DNA of 64,000 bases from Bacillus glycinifermentans (GTDB lineage Bacteria; Bacillota; Bacilli; Bacillales; Bacillaceae). Made by a program: the position numbers and the translations under genes. Location: the NCBI RefSeq assembly GCF_001042475.2, contig NZ_LECW02000012.1, forward strand, positions 124,001-188,000. Direction: 5' to 3'. The notes under the pieces were generated by a model. The model did no database searches and was not told where the DNA came from. It was given only the letters and a program-made list of their open reading frames with translations. Positions 51,291 to 63,334 of this stretch are shown here, piece by piece. The stretch's first letter is position 1; each line of letters begins with the position of its first letter.

Positions 51291-52409
51291 CTATATGAGC
51301 GCGCCGGCCGGGTCATACAGGCTGATATCGATCTCCACTTGCTCCTCGAGGGCGAGCTTTGCCAGCTCTGATCCTAAAAACGGTCCTGACGTCAGCCCTG
51401 AAGCACCAAGCCCGTTGGCGACCAATAAACCTTCCATCCCCGGCAGGGAACCGATCACAGGAAGGAATCCCGGGGTGAACGGCCTGAAACCGACCCGCGC
51501 TTCAAGCATTTCCCCATGTTCGAGACCCGGGGCGACAGACAGCGCCTTTGCAAAAATTTCGTGGAGCCCTCCGGCTGTTACCCGGCAGTCGCCAAGTTCG
51601 GGATCATTTTCATGGGTCGCTCCGGCGACAACCCTCCCGTCTTCAAACGAAAGGATATACTGGTCACTCGGCGGCATCACGACCGGCCAGCTTCCCGTAT
51701 CAAAGCCGGACAAACGGAGATGAACGATTTGCGCCTTTTGATAAGAGACCAAAAAATTGACGCCAAGCGGCTTCAGCAGTTCATTGGCCCAGGCGCCCCC
51801 TGTGACAAGCACCTGATCGGCGAATAGCTTCCTTTCGCCTGTTTTAACCCCTGTGACACGACCTTTCTCATACAGCAGCTCGGCATGTCCGTCGATCACG
51901 GCGGCTCCGTGCTTTTTTGCCGCGCTCACAAGCGAACGGCGCAGCGCCTTTCCGTTCACCCGCGCCGCCCCGCTGATATGTACCGAACCGTACCCTTCCG
52001 CCAAAGGCGGAAATAAGCGTTTTGTTTCGTCCGGCGTCAAGCGGGTGATCTCGCCGATTTCCGGCGCATCCTGACGCCTTTTATGCGCCCGCTCGACCAT
52101 CTGCTCCAATTTCCGTTCGTCTGTATGGAGGCTGATCGCGCCCGTTCGTTTGTATCCCGTATCCGTTTCGCCATCGTCTTTCAATTGTTGAATTAAATCC
52201 GCATAGTATTTCGCCCCGCCTTTGGCCAGCTTGTACCACGCCTGATTCCGGCGCTGCGACAGCCAGGGGCAGACGATCCCCGCCGCGGCGTCCGTAGCCC
52301 GGCCCTGATCTCGGCGGTCAATCAAAGTCACATCGGCACCTTCTTTTGCGAGGTGATACGCGGCTGTTGCGCCGAGTATTCCTGCGCCGACAACGATCAA
52401 TTTCTTCAT
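51291..52409 (-). CDS. yurR: FAD-dependent amino-acid oxidase-like protein YurR
   Basis: A 372-aa DAO-family flavoprotein (DadA/ThiO-like). The FAD Rossmann motif is KKLIVVGAGILGATAAYHLA at the N-terminus. AGIVCPWLSQRRN is the second FAD contact. The closing FTPGFLPVIGSLPGMEGLLV and LGASGLTSGPFLGSELA blocks bind the isoalloxazine. The ATG at 52409 follows AAAAGGTG. Substrate unknown, probably an amino acid or glycine derivative. Length equals B. subtilis YurR. Confidence 0.9.
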   Translation of the reverse strand: MKKLIVVGAGILGATAAYHLAKEGADVTLIDRRDQGRATDAAAGIVCPWLSQRRNQAWYKLAKGGAKYYADLIQQLKDDGETDTGYKRTGAISLHTDERKLEQMVERAHKRRQDAPEIGEITRLTPDETKRLFPPLAEGYGSVHISGAARVNGKALRRSLVSAAKKHGAAVIDGHAELLYEKGRVTGVKTGERKLFADQVLVTGGAWANELLKPLGVNFLVSYQKAQIVHLRLSGFDTGSWPVVMPPSDQYILSFEDGRVVAGATHENDPELGDCRVTAGGLHEIFAKALSVAPGLEHGEMLEARVGFRPFTPGFLPVIGSLPGMEGLLVANGLGASGLTSGPFLGSELAKLALEEQVEIDISLYDPAGALI

Positions 52410-52483
52410 CTTTAAAACACCTTTTTCATTTCTGATTATTGTACAAATATACCGGATAAAAGCGGCTGAATACAACCCGGACG

Positions 52484-53344
52484 TTAACCGGCGGCCACCG
52501 AAATCACCCCCAGCACCATCAAAACCGCGGCGATGACGCGAACTCTCCCAAAGCCTTCAGAAAGCAGCACAGATCCCATAATCGTTCCGATTAAAATACT
52601 GATCTCGCGGATCGGGGCGACTTGACTGACAGGGGCAAAAACCAGCACGCTCAAAGCTAAAATATACGCCAATGAATTAAAAATTCCCACCCCGGCCGCT
52701 TCCAGCCGATGATTCTTCCATTCAGACCGGACGCCATTCCAATTCTTCACCGCAAAAGGCGTCAAGATGATCAGCCGGCCGATCGTATTAAAATAATCCA
52801 ACAGCAGCGGCGGAATGAGAAAATGGCTGACCGCCGCTTTATCAAGGATCGTATAGCCTGCGATGATTGCCCCGACGGCCAATCCGTAAAGGATCGGGAT
52901 GAGCGCCCCCGCCTCCTTTAAATTTTTCATTCCTCCCGTAAAAAAGAGAATGCTCGTCACAATCAGCAGGATGCCTATGAGCGTAACATGTGTCATTTTC
53001 TCATGAAAGATGATCACCGCCAGCGCACACGTAAGAAGCGGTCCTGTGCCTCTTGCAATCGGGTAAACCAGGGATAGATCGCCGATACTGTATCCCTTTT
53101 GGAGGACGAGAAAAAACGCCAGATGACTAAACACGCTTGCCATGATCAAAACCGTTTGCCACAATCCGATTTCAGGTTTTTCATATAAGATGACCCCTAT
53201 CGCCAAAGGACTGTAAAAAACGGCTGCGATAGCAGTAAACAGCCATATAAACGGAACCCCGCCATCGGCTTTTTTAGAAAGGTAGTTCCAAGAAGCGTGG
53301 ATGAAGGCTGATAATAATAACAAGGATAGCCCTGCTGCCGTCAT
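52484..53344 (-). CDS. EamA-family (DMT) transporter
   Basis: The 286-aa protein has ten predicted membrane segments in two EamA repeats (1-135 and 145-285). IHASWNYLSKKA, LVYPIARGTGPLLTCALAVI and APIREISILIGTIMGSVLLS are typical. Drug/metabolite transporters of this kind export amino acids or other metabolites; the substrate is unknown. It lies 75 bp upstream of yurR on the same strand, so co-transcription with the oxidase is possible. Confidence 0.85.
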   Translation of the reverse strand: MTAAGLSLLLLSAFIHASWNYLSKKADGGVPFIWLFTAIAAVFYSPLAIGVILYEKPEIGLWQTVLIMASVFSHLAFFLVLQKGYSIGDLSLVYPIARGTGPLLTCALAVIIFHEKMTHVTLIGILLIVTSILFFTGGMKNLKEAGALIPILYGLAVGAIIAGYTILDKAAVSHFLIPPLLLDYFNTIGRLIILTPFAVKNWNGVRSEWKNHRLEAAGVGIFNSLAYILALSVLVFAPVSQVAPIREISILIGTIMGSVLLSEGFGRVRVIAAVLMVLGVISVAAG

Positions 53345-53451
53345 GAGACACTCCCCCTAATCCGGTTTCATTCGGTATACTCTCTTCTTAAAATAGACAT
53401 GACATGAAGCGAATCGTCCATCTCCATTTTTGATACATTCTCTCAATGTCC

Positions 53452-53760
53452 CTACAAGGCCTGCTTTTGATAAAGATGGAATGCGCGCACATTGTCTTCT
53501 TTTACATCAAGCCATAAACGATTGGCGTTGTACACATGAAATGCCCAATTCTTGATGATTCTGAATGCTTCTTTTCCATAGCCATTTTTCGGCAATCGTA
53601 ATTCTTCGCAATTCAAGGCTCTTATTCAGGTTTTTTAGACCGGCGATGATCATATATCCGACCGGTTCATGACTCAATCGCTCTTCAATGATAAGGTGCA
53701 GGATGTCTTTGTCCTCTAACGCCTTTTTATGTTTAAATGCATGCTTGTATAACGAAAAAG
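53452..53760 (-). pseudogene. GNAT acetyltransferase remnant
   Basis: On the minus strand one frame gives LHLIIEERLSHEPVGYMIIA followed by LNKSLELRRITIAEK. After a shift another frame gives NGYGKEAFRIIKNWAFHVYN, NRLWLDVKEDNVRAFHLYQK and a stop. Together these are strands 3-5 and the acetyl-CoA loop (GYGKEA) of a GNAT domain. There is no start, the frame is broken, and the final KAG(F/L) reads KQAL. Decayed gene. Confidence 0.75.
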
Positions 53761-54180
53761 ACGTGAATTAAAGTTACGTCCAGCTTGACGAGAATCTCTG
53801 AATTACAGCTTGATTATCCCGGACTTTAAAGACTTCTTGTGCTTGCCCCATATCTTTGGAGATAAACGGTTCATTCCAAAGCACACTATTAGCTATACCG
53901 TGCACTCTTAATGAACCATTGATCGGAAAATCTAGTTATAGGCAAAGAAATAGAAGTCTTTTTTAAAGCACCAAAACAACGATTCCCGAATGTTCGGGCG
54001 TTGTCGTTGCTCAACTGAACCTGAACAAACGCTGGAACAATTAGATAAGTTCTCAAGGAGTTTAAAAACGGCGAATGTATCACCTCCTTGAAAATGCTTT
54101 AAAAGGAAAAAGCAGCAATACCTTAATCAAATCATTCTCTGAAAGAATGTTCAATTTTTCTTCTAAACTATTTTGTTGTC
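53761..54180. other. decayed DNA without an intact gene
   Basis: A short minus-strand frame near 53785-53880 (NEPFISKDMGQAQEVFKVRD...) looks like another gene fragment. A hairpin CCCGAA/TTCGGG with outer CAACG/CGTTG arms lies near 53970-54006. The 64-codon minus frame at 53889-54083 has no ribosome binding site and no recognisable protein, so I leave it out. Confidence 0.5.
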
Positions 54181-54226
54181 AAAAAAATCCCCCAAGGCAG
54201 ATTTTCATTTCATCTATCCTTAGGGG
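54181..54226 (-). terminator. terminator of the small membrane protein gene
   Basis: CCCCCAAGG (54189-54197) pairs with CCTTAGGGG (54218-54226). On the minus strand A-T7 follows. Confidence 0.8.
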
Positions 54227-54281
54227 AAGCATATAACATCTGGGTTGAGCTCTTACGCAAAAATCAATTTTAGTATGTATA

Positions 54282-54566
54282 TTATTTAAGCAAGAGAGTA
54301 CCTAATATCCCTAAATTGATTATACCCAAAAAAAGGGAGACATACGCAATTCCTTTATTTTTCTGCAAGAAATACATTCCATTTACAATTAATACGCAGC
54401 TGATTAAAGCATCAAACAAACGTTGAACCATTAGATTAAAATCGAATTTGGGTTCAAAAAAACTAACCCCTAACACACATAATATAAAAACAGTAGACAC
54501 TATAATATAGATTTTCCAATCCCTAGATACATTTTTCTTTTCTGTTTCTTTTTCAATACTGTTCAT
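54282..54566 (-). CDS. small integral membrane protein
   Basis: The 94-aa protein has a polar N-terminus (MNSIEKETEKKNVSRD) and three membrane segments (about 18-37, 46-66, 73-92). The ribosome binding site is poor (AGGGTGG, 13 bases from the ATG). It is AT-rich compared with its neighbours and sits in a decayed island, hinting at acquisition. A good terminator follows it, which argues that it is or was expressed. No family recognised. Confidence 0.55.
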   Translation of the reverse strand: MNSIEKETEKKNVSRDWKIYIIVSTVFILCVLGVSFFEPKFDFNLMVQRLFDALISCVLIVNGMYFLQKNKGIAYVSLFLGIINLGILGTLLLK

Positions 54567-55162
54567 GAGTTATTCAAACCACCCTTATAACAATATTTCC
54601 CAATAAACCTTGAAGAAAGTGGAAAGCAGTAAATAAGAAGCAAGAGAGAGGATAGAGACTTGTGTACGTGCACAACGATTTTTGAACAACGTAAGGAAAA
54701 ATAAGATAACTTTCAAAAAAGAGTCGAAAATTATCAGTCGCATTCTTAAAATGAAGAGAGAAACAGTTGGAAAGCAAAGTCTGAACAAGGAACCTCTCTT
54801 CTACGTTTTATGTATAGTTAAAAGTAAAAAACATTATCCAAAGCATGTCCTATAAGGAAGCCTACGATAATGTTCAAATCGACTCATTCTTTTAATTTTA
54901 CAAGAAAAAACCTTGTATTTTAATATTATGTACTTAAAATCATTGAGATTGTAGGAGAATATACTTCTTATTATAACAACGAACTGCTACAGATAAAAGT
55001 AAATAAACAACCCCCGGTCAAATACCGGGAGCTGCTTTAAACAAAAGTGTTTTTTCAGAATCTCATTCGCTTATCCAACAGTTCTATCCGTGGTAAGGAA
55101 AATAACACATAAATTAATACACATTTTTATAATAAAGAAAAACTACGATGCAATGCACGTGT
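54567..55162. other. AT-rich intergenic region
   Basis: No credible gene. Two overlapping minus-strand frames at 54574-54788 lack ribosome binding sites and coding character. A hairpin CCCGGT/ACCGGG (55013-55029) may be a relic terminator. Confidence 0.5.
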
Positions 55163-55215
55163 TGATTAAACGGTATCAAATCGGGATCATAACCAATCGA
55201 TAAACCGTTTAATCA
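55163..55215. repeat. 12-bp perfect inverted repeat downstream of the suf operon
   Basis: TGATTAAACGGT (55163-55174) and ACCGTTTAATCA (55204-55215) enclose 29 bases with an inner ATCG/CGAT pair. There is no T tract, so it is a stable hairpin or mobile-element relic rather than a classic terminator. Confidence 0.6.
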
Positions 55216-55235
55216 TTAACACTCCGTTAATTTCA

Positions 55236-56633
55236 TTAACCAATAGACCCTTCCATCTCGAACTTAATCAACCGGTTCATCTCAACCGCGTATTCCATCG
55301 GCAGTTCTTTTGTGAATGGCTCGATGAAGCCCATGACGATCATTTCCGTCGCTTCTTCTTCGGAAATGCCGCGACTCATCAAGTAGAAGAGCTGCTCTTC
55401 AGATACTTTTGATACTTTTGCTTCGTGCTCCAATGAAATGTTATCGTTTAAGATTTCATTGTAAGGAATCGTATCTGAAGTTGATTTGTTATCCATGATC
55501 AGCGTGTCGCATTCGATGTTTGAGCGGGCGCCTTCCGCTTTGCGTCCGAAGTGGACGATTCCGCGGTATGTGACTTTTCCGCCTTGTTTTGAGATCGATT
55601 TTGACACGATCGTTGATGACGTATTCGGCGCAAGATGGATCATTTTCGCACCCGCGTCCTGATGCTGGCCTTTGCCTGCAAGAGCGATTGAAAGCGTCAT
55701 ACCGCGCGCGCCTTCGCCTTTCAGGATGACGGCAGGGTATTTCATCGTCAGCTTGGAACCGATGTTTCCGTCGATCCATTCCATCGTCGCGTTTGCTTCA
55801 CAAACAGCGCGTTTTGTAACGAGGTTAAAGACGTTGTTCGCCCAGTTTTGGATCGTCGTATAACGGCAGTAGCCGCCTTCTTTGACGATAATTTCAACGA
55901 CCGCGCTGTGAAGCGAGTTCGTCGTGTAGACAGGTGCAGTACATCCTTCGACATAATGAACGTGCGCGCCTTCGTCGACGATGATCAGCGTCCGTTCGAA
56001 CTGCCCCATGTTTTCAGAGTTGATCCGGAAATACGCTTGCAGCGGAGTATCCACTTTTACGCCTTTCGGCACGTAAATGAATGATCCTCCTGACCAAACT
56101 GCTGAGTTAAGCGCCGCAAATTTGTTGTCTGTCGGCGGAATGACTTTTGCCCAGTGCTCGCGGAAAATGTCTTCGTTTTCCTTGAGGGCGCTGTCCGTAT
56201 CTTTAAAGATGATTCCTTGAGACTCAAGGTCTTCTTTCATGTTGTGGTACACGACTTCTGATTCGTATTGCGCGGAAACCCCGGCCAAATACTTTTGTTC
56301 AGCTTCAGGGATTCCCAGCTTGTCAAACGTTTCTTTGATTTCTGCCGGCACTTCGTCCCATGATCTTTCTGAACGCTCGGAAGGTTTTACATAGTACGTA
56401 ATTTCGTCAAAGTTCAAAGAGTTTAAATCTCCGCCCCATTGAGGCATTGGCATGTTATAGAAATGTTCAAGAGATTTCAGGCGGAAATCGAGCATCCACT
56501 CCGGCTCTTCTTTCATGCGTGAAATTTCTTCAACGATTTCTTTTGTCAGTCCCCGCTCTGAACGGAAAATGGAAACGTCTTTGTCGGCAAAGCCGTATTT
56601 ATATTCACCGATATCCGGCATTTTTTTAGCCAT
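55236..56633 (-). CDS. sufB: Fe-S cluster scaffold subunit SufB
   Basis: A 465-aa scaffold on which Fe-S clusters are built by SufBCD with SufS and SufU. The beta-helix core ([38 protein letters not shown]) and the C-terminal helical domain ([40 protein letters not shown]) are intact. The conserved Cys of GCTAP and the Glu/His residues of the core are present. GGAGTG precedes the ATG. It is the last gene of sufC-D-S-U-B. Confidence 0.96.
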   Translation of the reverse strand: MAKKMPDIGEYKYGFADKDVSIFRSERGLTKEIVEEISRMKEEPEWMLDFRLKSLEHFYNMPMPQWGGDLNSLNFDEITYYVKPSERSERSWDEVPAEIKETFDKLGIPEAEQKYLAGVSAQYESEVVYHNMKEDLESQGIIFKDTDSALKENEDIFREHWAKVIPPTDNKFAALNSAVWSGGSFIYVPKGVKVDTPLQAYFRINSENMGQFERTLIIVDEGAHVHYVEGCTAPVYTTNSLHSAVVEIIVKEGGYCRYTTIQNWANNVFNLVTKRAVCEANATMEWIDGNIGSKLTMKYPAVILKGEGARGMTLSIALAGKGQHQDAGAKMIHLAPNTSSTIVSKSISKQGGKVTYRGIVHFGRKAEGARSNIECDTLIMDNKSTSDTIPYNEILNDNISLEHEAKVSKVSEEQLFYLMSRGISEEEATEMIVMGFIEPFTKELPMEYAVEMNRLIKFEMEGSIG

Positions 56634-56650
56634 CCATTTTCACTCCAATC

Positions 56651-59620
<2,970 letters not shown>

Positions 59621-59637
59621 GTTTATCCCCCTAACGC

Positions 59638-60423
59638 TTACGCTTCTTGACCGACAGTTTCGTCTTCGATTCCAAGCTCATGCTTAATCCAGTCGTATCC
59701 TTCAGCTTCCAAACGCTGTGCAAGCTCAGGTCCGCCTGATTTAACGACGCGGCCTTGCATCATGACGTGCACGTGGTCAGGCGTGATGTAGTTCAAGAGA
59801 CGCTGATAGTGCGTGATGATCAGGCAGCCGAAGTCTTCGCCGCGCATTTTGTTGATGCCTTTTGAAACGACTTTAAGGGCGTCGATGTCCAATCCTGAGT
59901 CGATCTCGTCAAGGATCGCGATTTTAGGCTCAATCATCATCAGCTGAAGAATTTCGTTGCGTTTTTTCTCCCCGCCTGAAAATCCTTCGTTCAGATAGCG
60001 CTGCGCCATGTCAGGGTCCATTTCAAGAAACTCCATGTTCTCATCCATTTTGCGGATAAATTTCATTAATGAAATTTCATCGCCTTCTTCTCTGCGCGCA
60101 TTGATGGAAGAGCGAAGAAAGTCAGCGTTCGTTACACCGCTGATTTCGCTCGGATACTGCATTGCCAAAAACAGGCCGGCGCGGGCGCGCTCGTCCACTT
60201 CCATCTCAAGTACATCCTCGCCGTCAAGCAGGATGCTGCCTTTCGTTACTTCATATTTCGGGTGTCCCATGATCGCCGCAGATAAAGTCGATTTACCTGT
60301 ACCGTTCGGTCCCATGACAGCGTGGAACTCCCCGCCTTTTATTTCAAGGTTTACACCTTTTAAAATCTCTTTCCCTTCAATCTCAACGTGAAGATCTTTG
60401 ATTGTTAAAGTCGAAGCAGCCAT
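59638..60423 (-). CDS. sufC: Fe-S assembly ATPase SufC
   Basis: A 261-aa ABC-type soluble ATPase. Walker A GPNGTGKST (about residues 38-46), signature GFSGGEKKRNEIL, Walker B IAILDEIDSGLD and the H-loop ITHYQRLL. The ATG at 60423 follows TTGGAGG at 7 bases; the frame extends five codons upstream without support. It is the first gene of the operon. Confidence 0.96.
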   Translation of the reverse strand: MAASTLTIKDLHVEIEGKEILKGVNLEIKGGEFHAVMGPNGTGKSTLSAAIMGHPKYEVTKGSILLDGEDVLEMEVDERARAGLFLAMQYPSEISGVTNADFLRSSINARREEGDEISLMKFIRKMDENMEFLEMDPDMAQRYLNEGFSGGEKKRNEILQLMMIEPKIAILDEIDSGLDIDALKVVSKGINKMRGEDFGCLIITHYQRLLNYITPDHVHVMMQGRVVKSGGPELAQRLEAEGYDWIKHELGIEDETVGQEA

Positions 60424-60442
60424 GAAATATACCTCCAATATA

Positions 60443-60507
60443 GATAATCATCATTCTCAATTTATTCTCATTCTAATTTTATAACAAATGAAAAGTGAAT
60501 ACAACAA
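60443..60507 (-). promoter_or_regulatory. suf operon promoter with a Fur-like box
   Basis: On the minus strand TTGTTG (60507-60502), 18-base spacer, TATAAA (60483-60478). Just downstream, 60445-60459 reads TAATCATCATTCTCA, matching 11 of 14 positions of the 7-1-7 Fur-type dyad TGATAAT-N-ATTATCA, and a second TGAGAAT half-site follows. Regulation by Fur or PerR is inference. Confidence 0.4.
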
Positions 60508-60661
60508 AAGTCTTTTTGACCTTTTTCGTGTACATGTTCTAAAGTGTAACAAAAATTGCTTTTTTCTTAAAGAGATTACGGAAAGAAACTTTATGAATAC
60601 AGATTCATCCAATAATGGGATCGTTTTAAAAAAGGAGAAATGCGGGGCGAAGTCTTTAAAG

Positions 60662-60682
60662 CCGCCCCCTTGAAGGGGGCGG
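60662..60682. terminator. very stable hairpin after czcD
   Basis: CCGCCCCCTT (60662-60671) and AAGGGGGCGG (60673-60682) are perfect arms. The tail CTTTAAAG on the minus strand is only weakly T-rich, but position suggests it ends czcD. Confidence 0.6.
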
Positions 60683-60689
60683 TGCGTTC

Positions 60690-61601
60690 TCAATTGCACG
60701 GATGATAATGGGAATGGTTTTCTCCTTCAATCTGCAGTGTCACATGTCCGAGTTTAAATTCTTTCTTTAGATAGTCTGATACTTGATGCAAGATTCTATC
60801 CCTGTCACCGTCCTCACTGACGACCACATGGCAGCTTAAAGACGGAAAATCGGACGTAATTGACCAAATGTGAAGGTCATGTATATCTTTTACGGACGGG
60901 ATTGACAGAAGGCCGTTTTTGAGCCGCTCGATATCGATATGCTCCGGCTTTCCTTCCATTAACACATGAACCGAATCTTTCGTGACACGCCAGCCGCTTC
61001 CAAGTACAAGGAGAGCCGCAATGACGCTTGCAATCGGATCAGCGATATTCCAATTGAAGAACAGCATCAACAGGCCGGCAATGATCGCGCCGACAGAGCC
61101 GAGCAGATCCCCGAGTACATGCAGGAAGGCGCTGCGCAAGTTTAAGTTTCCGCTCGTATCGCCTTTCATTAACATCCAGGCAGCCGCTATATTGATGAGC
61201 AAGCCAATGGCCGCAATCCCCAGCATGCCTGCGCTTGCAACTTCAGGCGGGCTGAAAAAGCGATGGTACGCTTCCCAAAAAATATAAAATGAGATCGCAA
61301 GCAATGCAATACCGTTTATAAAGGCGGCCAATATCTCAAATCGCTTGTATCCGTACGTTTTGCGGGCGTTTGCCGCTTTTTTTCCAAACGTCAGGGCAAA
61401 GAGGCTCAATCCAAGCGCTGCTGCATCACTGAGCATATGTCCGGCATCGGACAAAAGAGCAAGGCTGTTTGTCAGCATTCCGCCGATGAATTCGACCACC
61501 ATAAAGGTGAAAATCAGGCCGAAGCTGATAAACAGCGCCTTTCTGTTTGCGTTGTGGGCATGATGATGGCTGTGGCTTCCATGGTCGTGGGAATGACTCA
61601 T
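60690..61601 (-). CDS. czcD: cation diffusion facilitator CzcD
   Basis: The 303-aa zinc/cadmium/cobalt exporter has an N-terminal His-rich tail (SHSHDHGSHSHHHAH) and six membrane segments. Metal-site motifs are LLSDAGHMLSDAAAL (TM2: Asp, His-x3-Asp) and LNLRSAFLHVLGDLLGS (TM5: His-x3-Asp). A cytoplasmic C-terminal domain follows (about 210-303, DIHDLHIWSI) and the protein ends ENHSHYHPCN. GGAGGGG precedes the ATG. It is under a CzrA-like operator and transcribed alone. Confidence 0.93.
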   Translation of the reverse strand: MSHSHDHGSHSHHHAHNANRKALFISFGLIFTFMVVEFIGGMLTNSLALLSDAGHMLSDAAALGLSLFALTFGKKAANARKTYGYKRFEILAAFINGIALLAISFYIFWEAYHRFFSPPEVASAGMLGIAAIGLLINIAAAWMLMKGDTSGNLNLRSAFLHVLGDLLGSVGAIIAGLLMLFFNWNIADPIASVIAALLVLGSGWRVTKDSVHVLMEGKPEHIDIERLKNGLLSIPSVKDIHDLHIWSITSDFPSLSCHVVVSEDGDRDRILHQVSDYLKKEFKLGHVTLQIEGENHSHYHPCN

Positions 61602-61618
61602 AATAAACCCCTCCTTTT

Positions 61619-61642
61619 ATATATGATCATATGTTCATATAT
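61619..61642. promoter_or_regulatory. CzrA/ArsR-type operator upstream of czcD
   Basis: ATATATGA (61619-61626) and TCATATAT (61635-61642) are perfect arms, and the whole contains TATGAACATATG on the minus strand, the motif bound by SmtB/CzrA-type metal sensors. It lies directly upstream of the czcD ribosome binding site. No sensor gene is in the window. Confidence 0.65.
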
Positions 61643-61701
61643 TAATTTTATCTTTGTCTCTTGTGTTCGTCAACCGGTTTTTTTTCGGGAACCGGACATG
61701 C

Positions 61702-61726
61702 GAAAGGACGGAATGATATCCGTCCT
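61702..61726 (-). terminator. terminator of the 48-aa gene
   Basis: AGGACGG (61705-61711) pairs with CCGTCCT (61720-61726), followed on the minus strand by TTCGC; the T tail is weak. Confidence 0.5.
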
Positions 61727-61730
61727 CCCA

Positions 61731-61877
61731 TTACCCTGTCACATTTATTTGCAAGACGATTTGCTTGCTTTTTTCGTACTCTGCTTCACGCTTTTTCTCT
61801 ACTTCCAAACGCACTGCGCGGCTTCTCGCATATTCCCCGTAGCCGAGGCCGTGCGACGTGTGCATCGCTTTTTCCAT
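61731..61877 (-). CDS. small charged protein, start uncertain
   Basis: From the ATG at 61877 it encodes 48 aa (MEKAMHTSHGLGYGEYARSR ... VEKKREAEYEKSKQIVLQI), a highly charged, helical peptide. That ATG has a poor ribosome binding site. The frame stays open 16 codons further up to an ATT at 61925, which lies close to AAAGGATG, so an unusual ATT start is conceivable. A hairpin CAGCTGC/GCAGCTG (61938-61965) sits just before that site. No family recognised; codon pattern looks coding. Confidence 0.5.
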   Translation of the reverse strand: MEKAMHTSHGLGYGEYARSRAVRLEVEKKREAEYEKSKQIVLQINVTG

Positions 61878-62018
61878 GTCCGCCGTAAATTCAAGGTCAA
61901 GCTGCTCCCTGACTGAGCAAATAATGAATCATCCTTTCAGCTGCTTTTCTACATGGTAGCAGCTGATGCACACAATAGACAAAGGTGAATGTGCTGCGCA
62001 TATGCCCGAAGGCTGTAG

Positions 62019-62387
62019 TCAGTGCTTCATTTGCTTGAATTCTTCTATCGCCTGCAAGACGAGCGTGACGGACTGACTCATCGCCGCTCCTCCGCCAAAT
62101 GCGGCGGTAACGCCGACGGCTTCAAGAATTTCTTCCTCTGTCGCTCCGCTGTCGAGACACCCCTTTATATGGTAGATGATGCAATATTCGTCCTGAGAGC
62201 TGATGCTGATGCCCAGTGCAATCAGCTGTTTCTCCTTTTCGCCGAGCACGCCTTTTTTAAAGCATTCCTGTGTAAATTCATTGTACTTTGCAGCAATTCC
62301 GGGCATTTTCTCGGAAAAGATGCCGATTCCCGCCTTATATTCGTGCAGTGCCGTTTCGATGATATTGTCTGGTTGTTGCTGATTCAC
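62019..62387 (-). CDS. yurZ: carboxymuconolactone decarboxylase-like (AhpD-type) protein YurZ
   Basis: A 122-aa all-helical CMD-family protein. The AhpD-like motif is [20 protein letters not shown], giving Cys-x3-His near residue 70; the usual CxxC has only its first Cys. The GTG at 62387 follows GGAGG at 8 bases; the frame opens five codons earlier. Role unknown; B. subtilis yurZ has the same place between suf and metQ. Confidence 0.87.
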   Translation of the reverse strand: MNQQQPDNIIETALHEYKAGIGIFSEKMPGIAAKYNEFTQECFKKGVLGEKEKQLIALGISISSQDEYCIIYHIKGCLDSGATEEEILEAVGVTAAFGGGAAMSQSVTLVLQAIEEFKQMKH

Positions 62388-62456
62388 GCGTACTTCCTCC
62401 ATTTGTGTTTAGATTTTTTCTTTATTATGGACAACTTTTCGGAAAATACGCGAAAA

Positions 62457-62482
62457 AACCCCGGTTTGGCTAAACCGGGGTT
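62457..62482 (-). terminator. terminator of the metNPQ operon
   Basis: AACCCCGGTTT (62457-62467) pairs with AAACCGGGGTT (62472-62482), followed on the minus strand by T4. Confidence 0.9.
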
Positions 62483-62487
62483 CGCTT

Positions 62488-63321
62488 TTATTCAGATACA
62501 GAAAGCACTGAACCTTCATATTTTTTGTCGATGAAATCTTTGATTTTGTCTGAATGCAATACGTCCATCAGCGCTTTGATTTTCGCTGAGTCTTCGTCGC
62601 CTTTGCGCACTGCGATGATGTTTGCATAAGGATTGTCTTTTGGTGACTCAAGCATGATGGAGTCTGTTTTCGGGTTCAGCTTGTTTTGGATCGCGTAGTT
62701 CACATTGATGAATACAGCGTCTGCTTCATTGGTTTCATAAGCTTTTGCCGTCATTTCAGGCGCGACATTGTTTTTGATTTTCAGGTTCTTCTTGTTTTCT
62801 GTAATGTCTTTAACTGTAGCATCGATTTTTTTGACACCGGATTTTAATTTGATCAAACCGGCTTTTTCAAGCATTGACAGCATACGGCCCTGCTCTGCGG
62901 CGTTATTGCTCATGATGATCGTCGCACCGTCAGGAAGATCTTTTAGAGATTTGTACTTTTTGGAATAGATCCCGAATGGCTCAAGGTGAACCGCGCCGAC
63001 ATTTACTAAGTCATAGTCTTTGTTTTCTTTCATTTCCTGTTCAAGATAAGGAACGTGCTGGAAGTAGTTTGCGTCAAGATCCTTGGATGCAAGCGCCTTG
63101 TTAATCAGTTTGTAGTCAGTGAACTTCTTGATTTGAAGATCATAGCCTTTTTCCTTCAAAAGCGGTTTAGCTTCCTCAAGAATTTCCGCATGCGGTGTCG
63201 GCGTCGCTCCGATGACGATGACTTTGCTGTCTTTATCGCCTTCGCTGCTGGAAGAACCGCATGCTGACAAAATGCCGGCAAAAACGATGAGCAAAGCAGC
63301 AATCAATAAACTCTTTTTCAT
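62488..63321 (-). CDS. metQ: methionine-binding lipoprotein MetQ
   Basis: A 277-aa NlpA-family lipoprotein capturing methionine for the MetNPQ importer. Lipobox LSAC (Cys21). VIVIGATPTPHAEILEEAKP, NYFQHVPYLEQE and GAVHLEPFGIYSKKY are the family blocks. GGAGG precedes the ATG. It is the last gene of the operon, 13 bp after metP. The S-box riboswitch that governs the operon in related species would lie upstream of metN, outside the window. Confidence 0.95.
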   Translation of the reverse strand: MKKSLLIAALLIVFAGILSACGSSSSEGDKDSKVIVIGATPTPHAEILEEAKPLLKEKGYDLQIKKFTDYKLINKALASKDLDANYFQHVPYLEQEMKENKDYDLVNVGAVHLEPFGIYSKKYKSLKDLPDGATIIMSNNAAEQGRMLSMLEKAGLIKLKSGVKKIDATVKDITENKKNLKIKNNVAPEMTAKAYETNEADAVFINVNYAIQNKLNPKTDSIMLESPKDNPYANIIAVRKGDEDSAKIKALMDVLHSDKIKDFIDKKYEGSVLSVSE

Positions 63322-63334
63322 TTGAATAGCCTCC

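Noticed and set aside
54574-54788. Two overlapping 67-codon minus-strand frames
   Set aside because: Both cover the same AT-rich DNA in different frames, and neither has a ribosome binding site or coding character.
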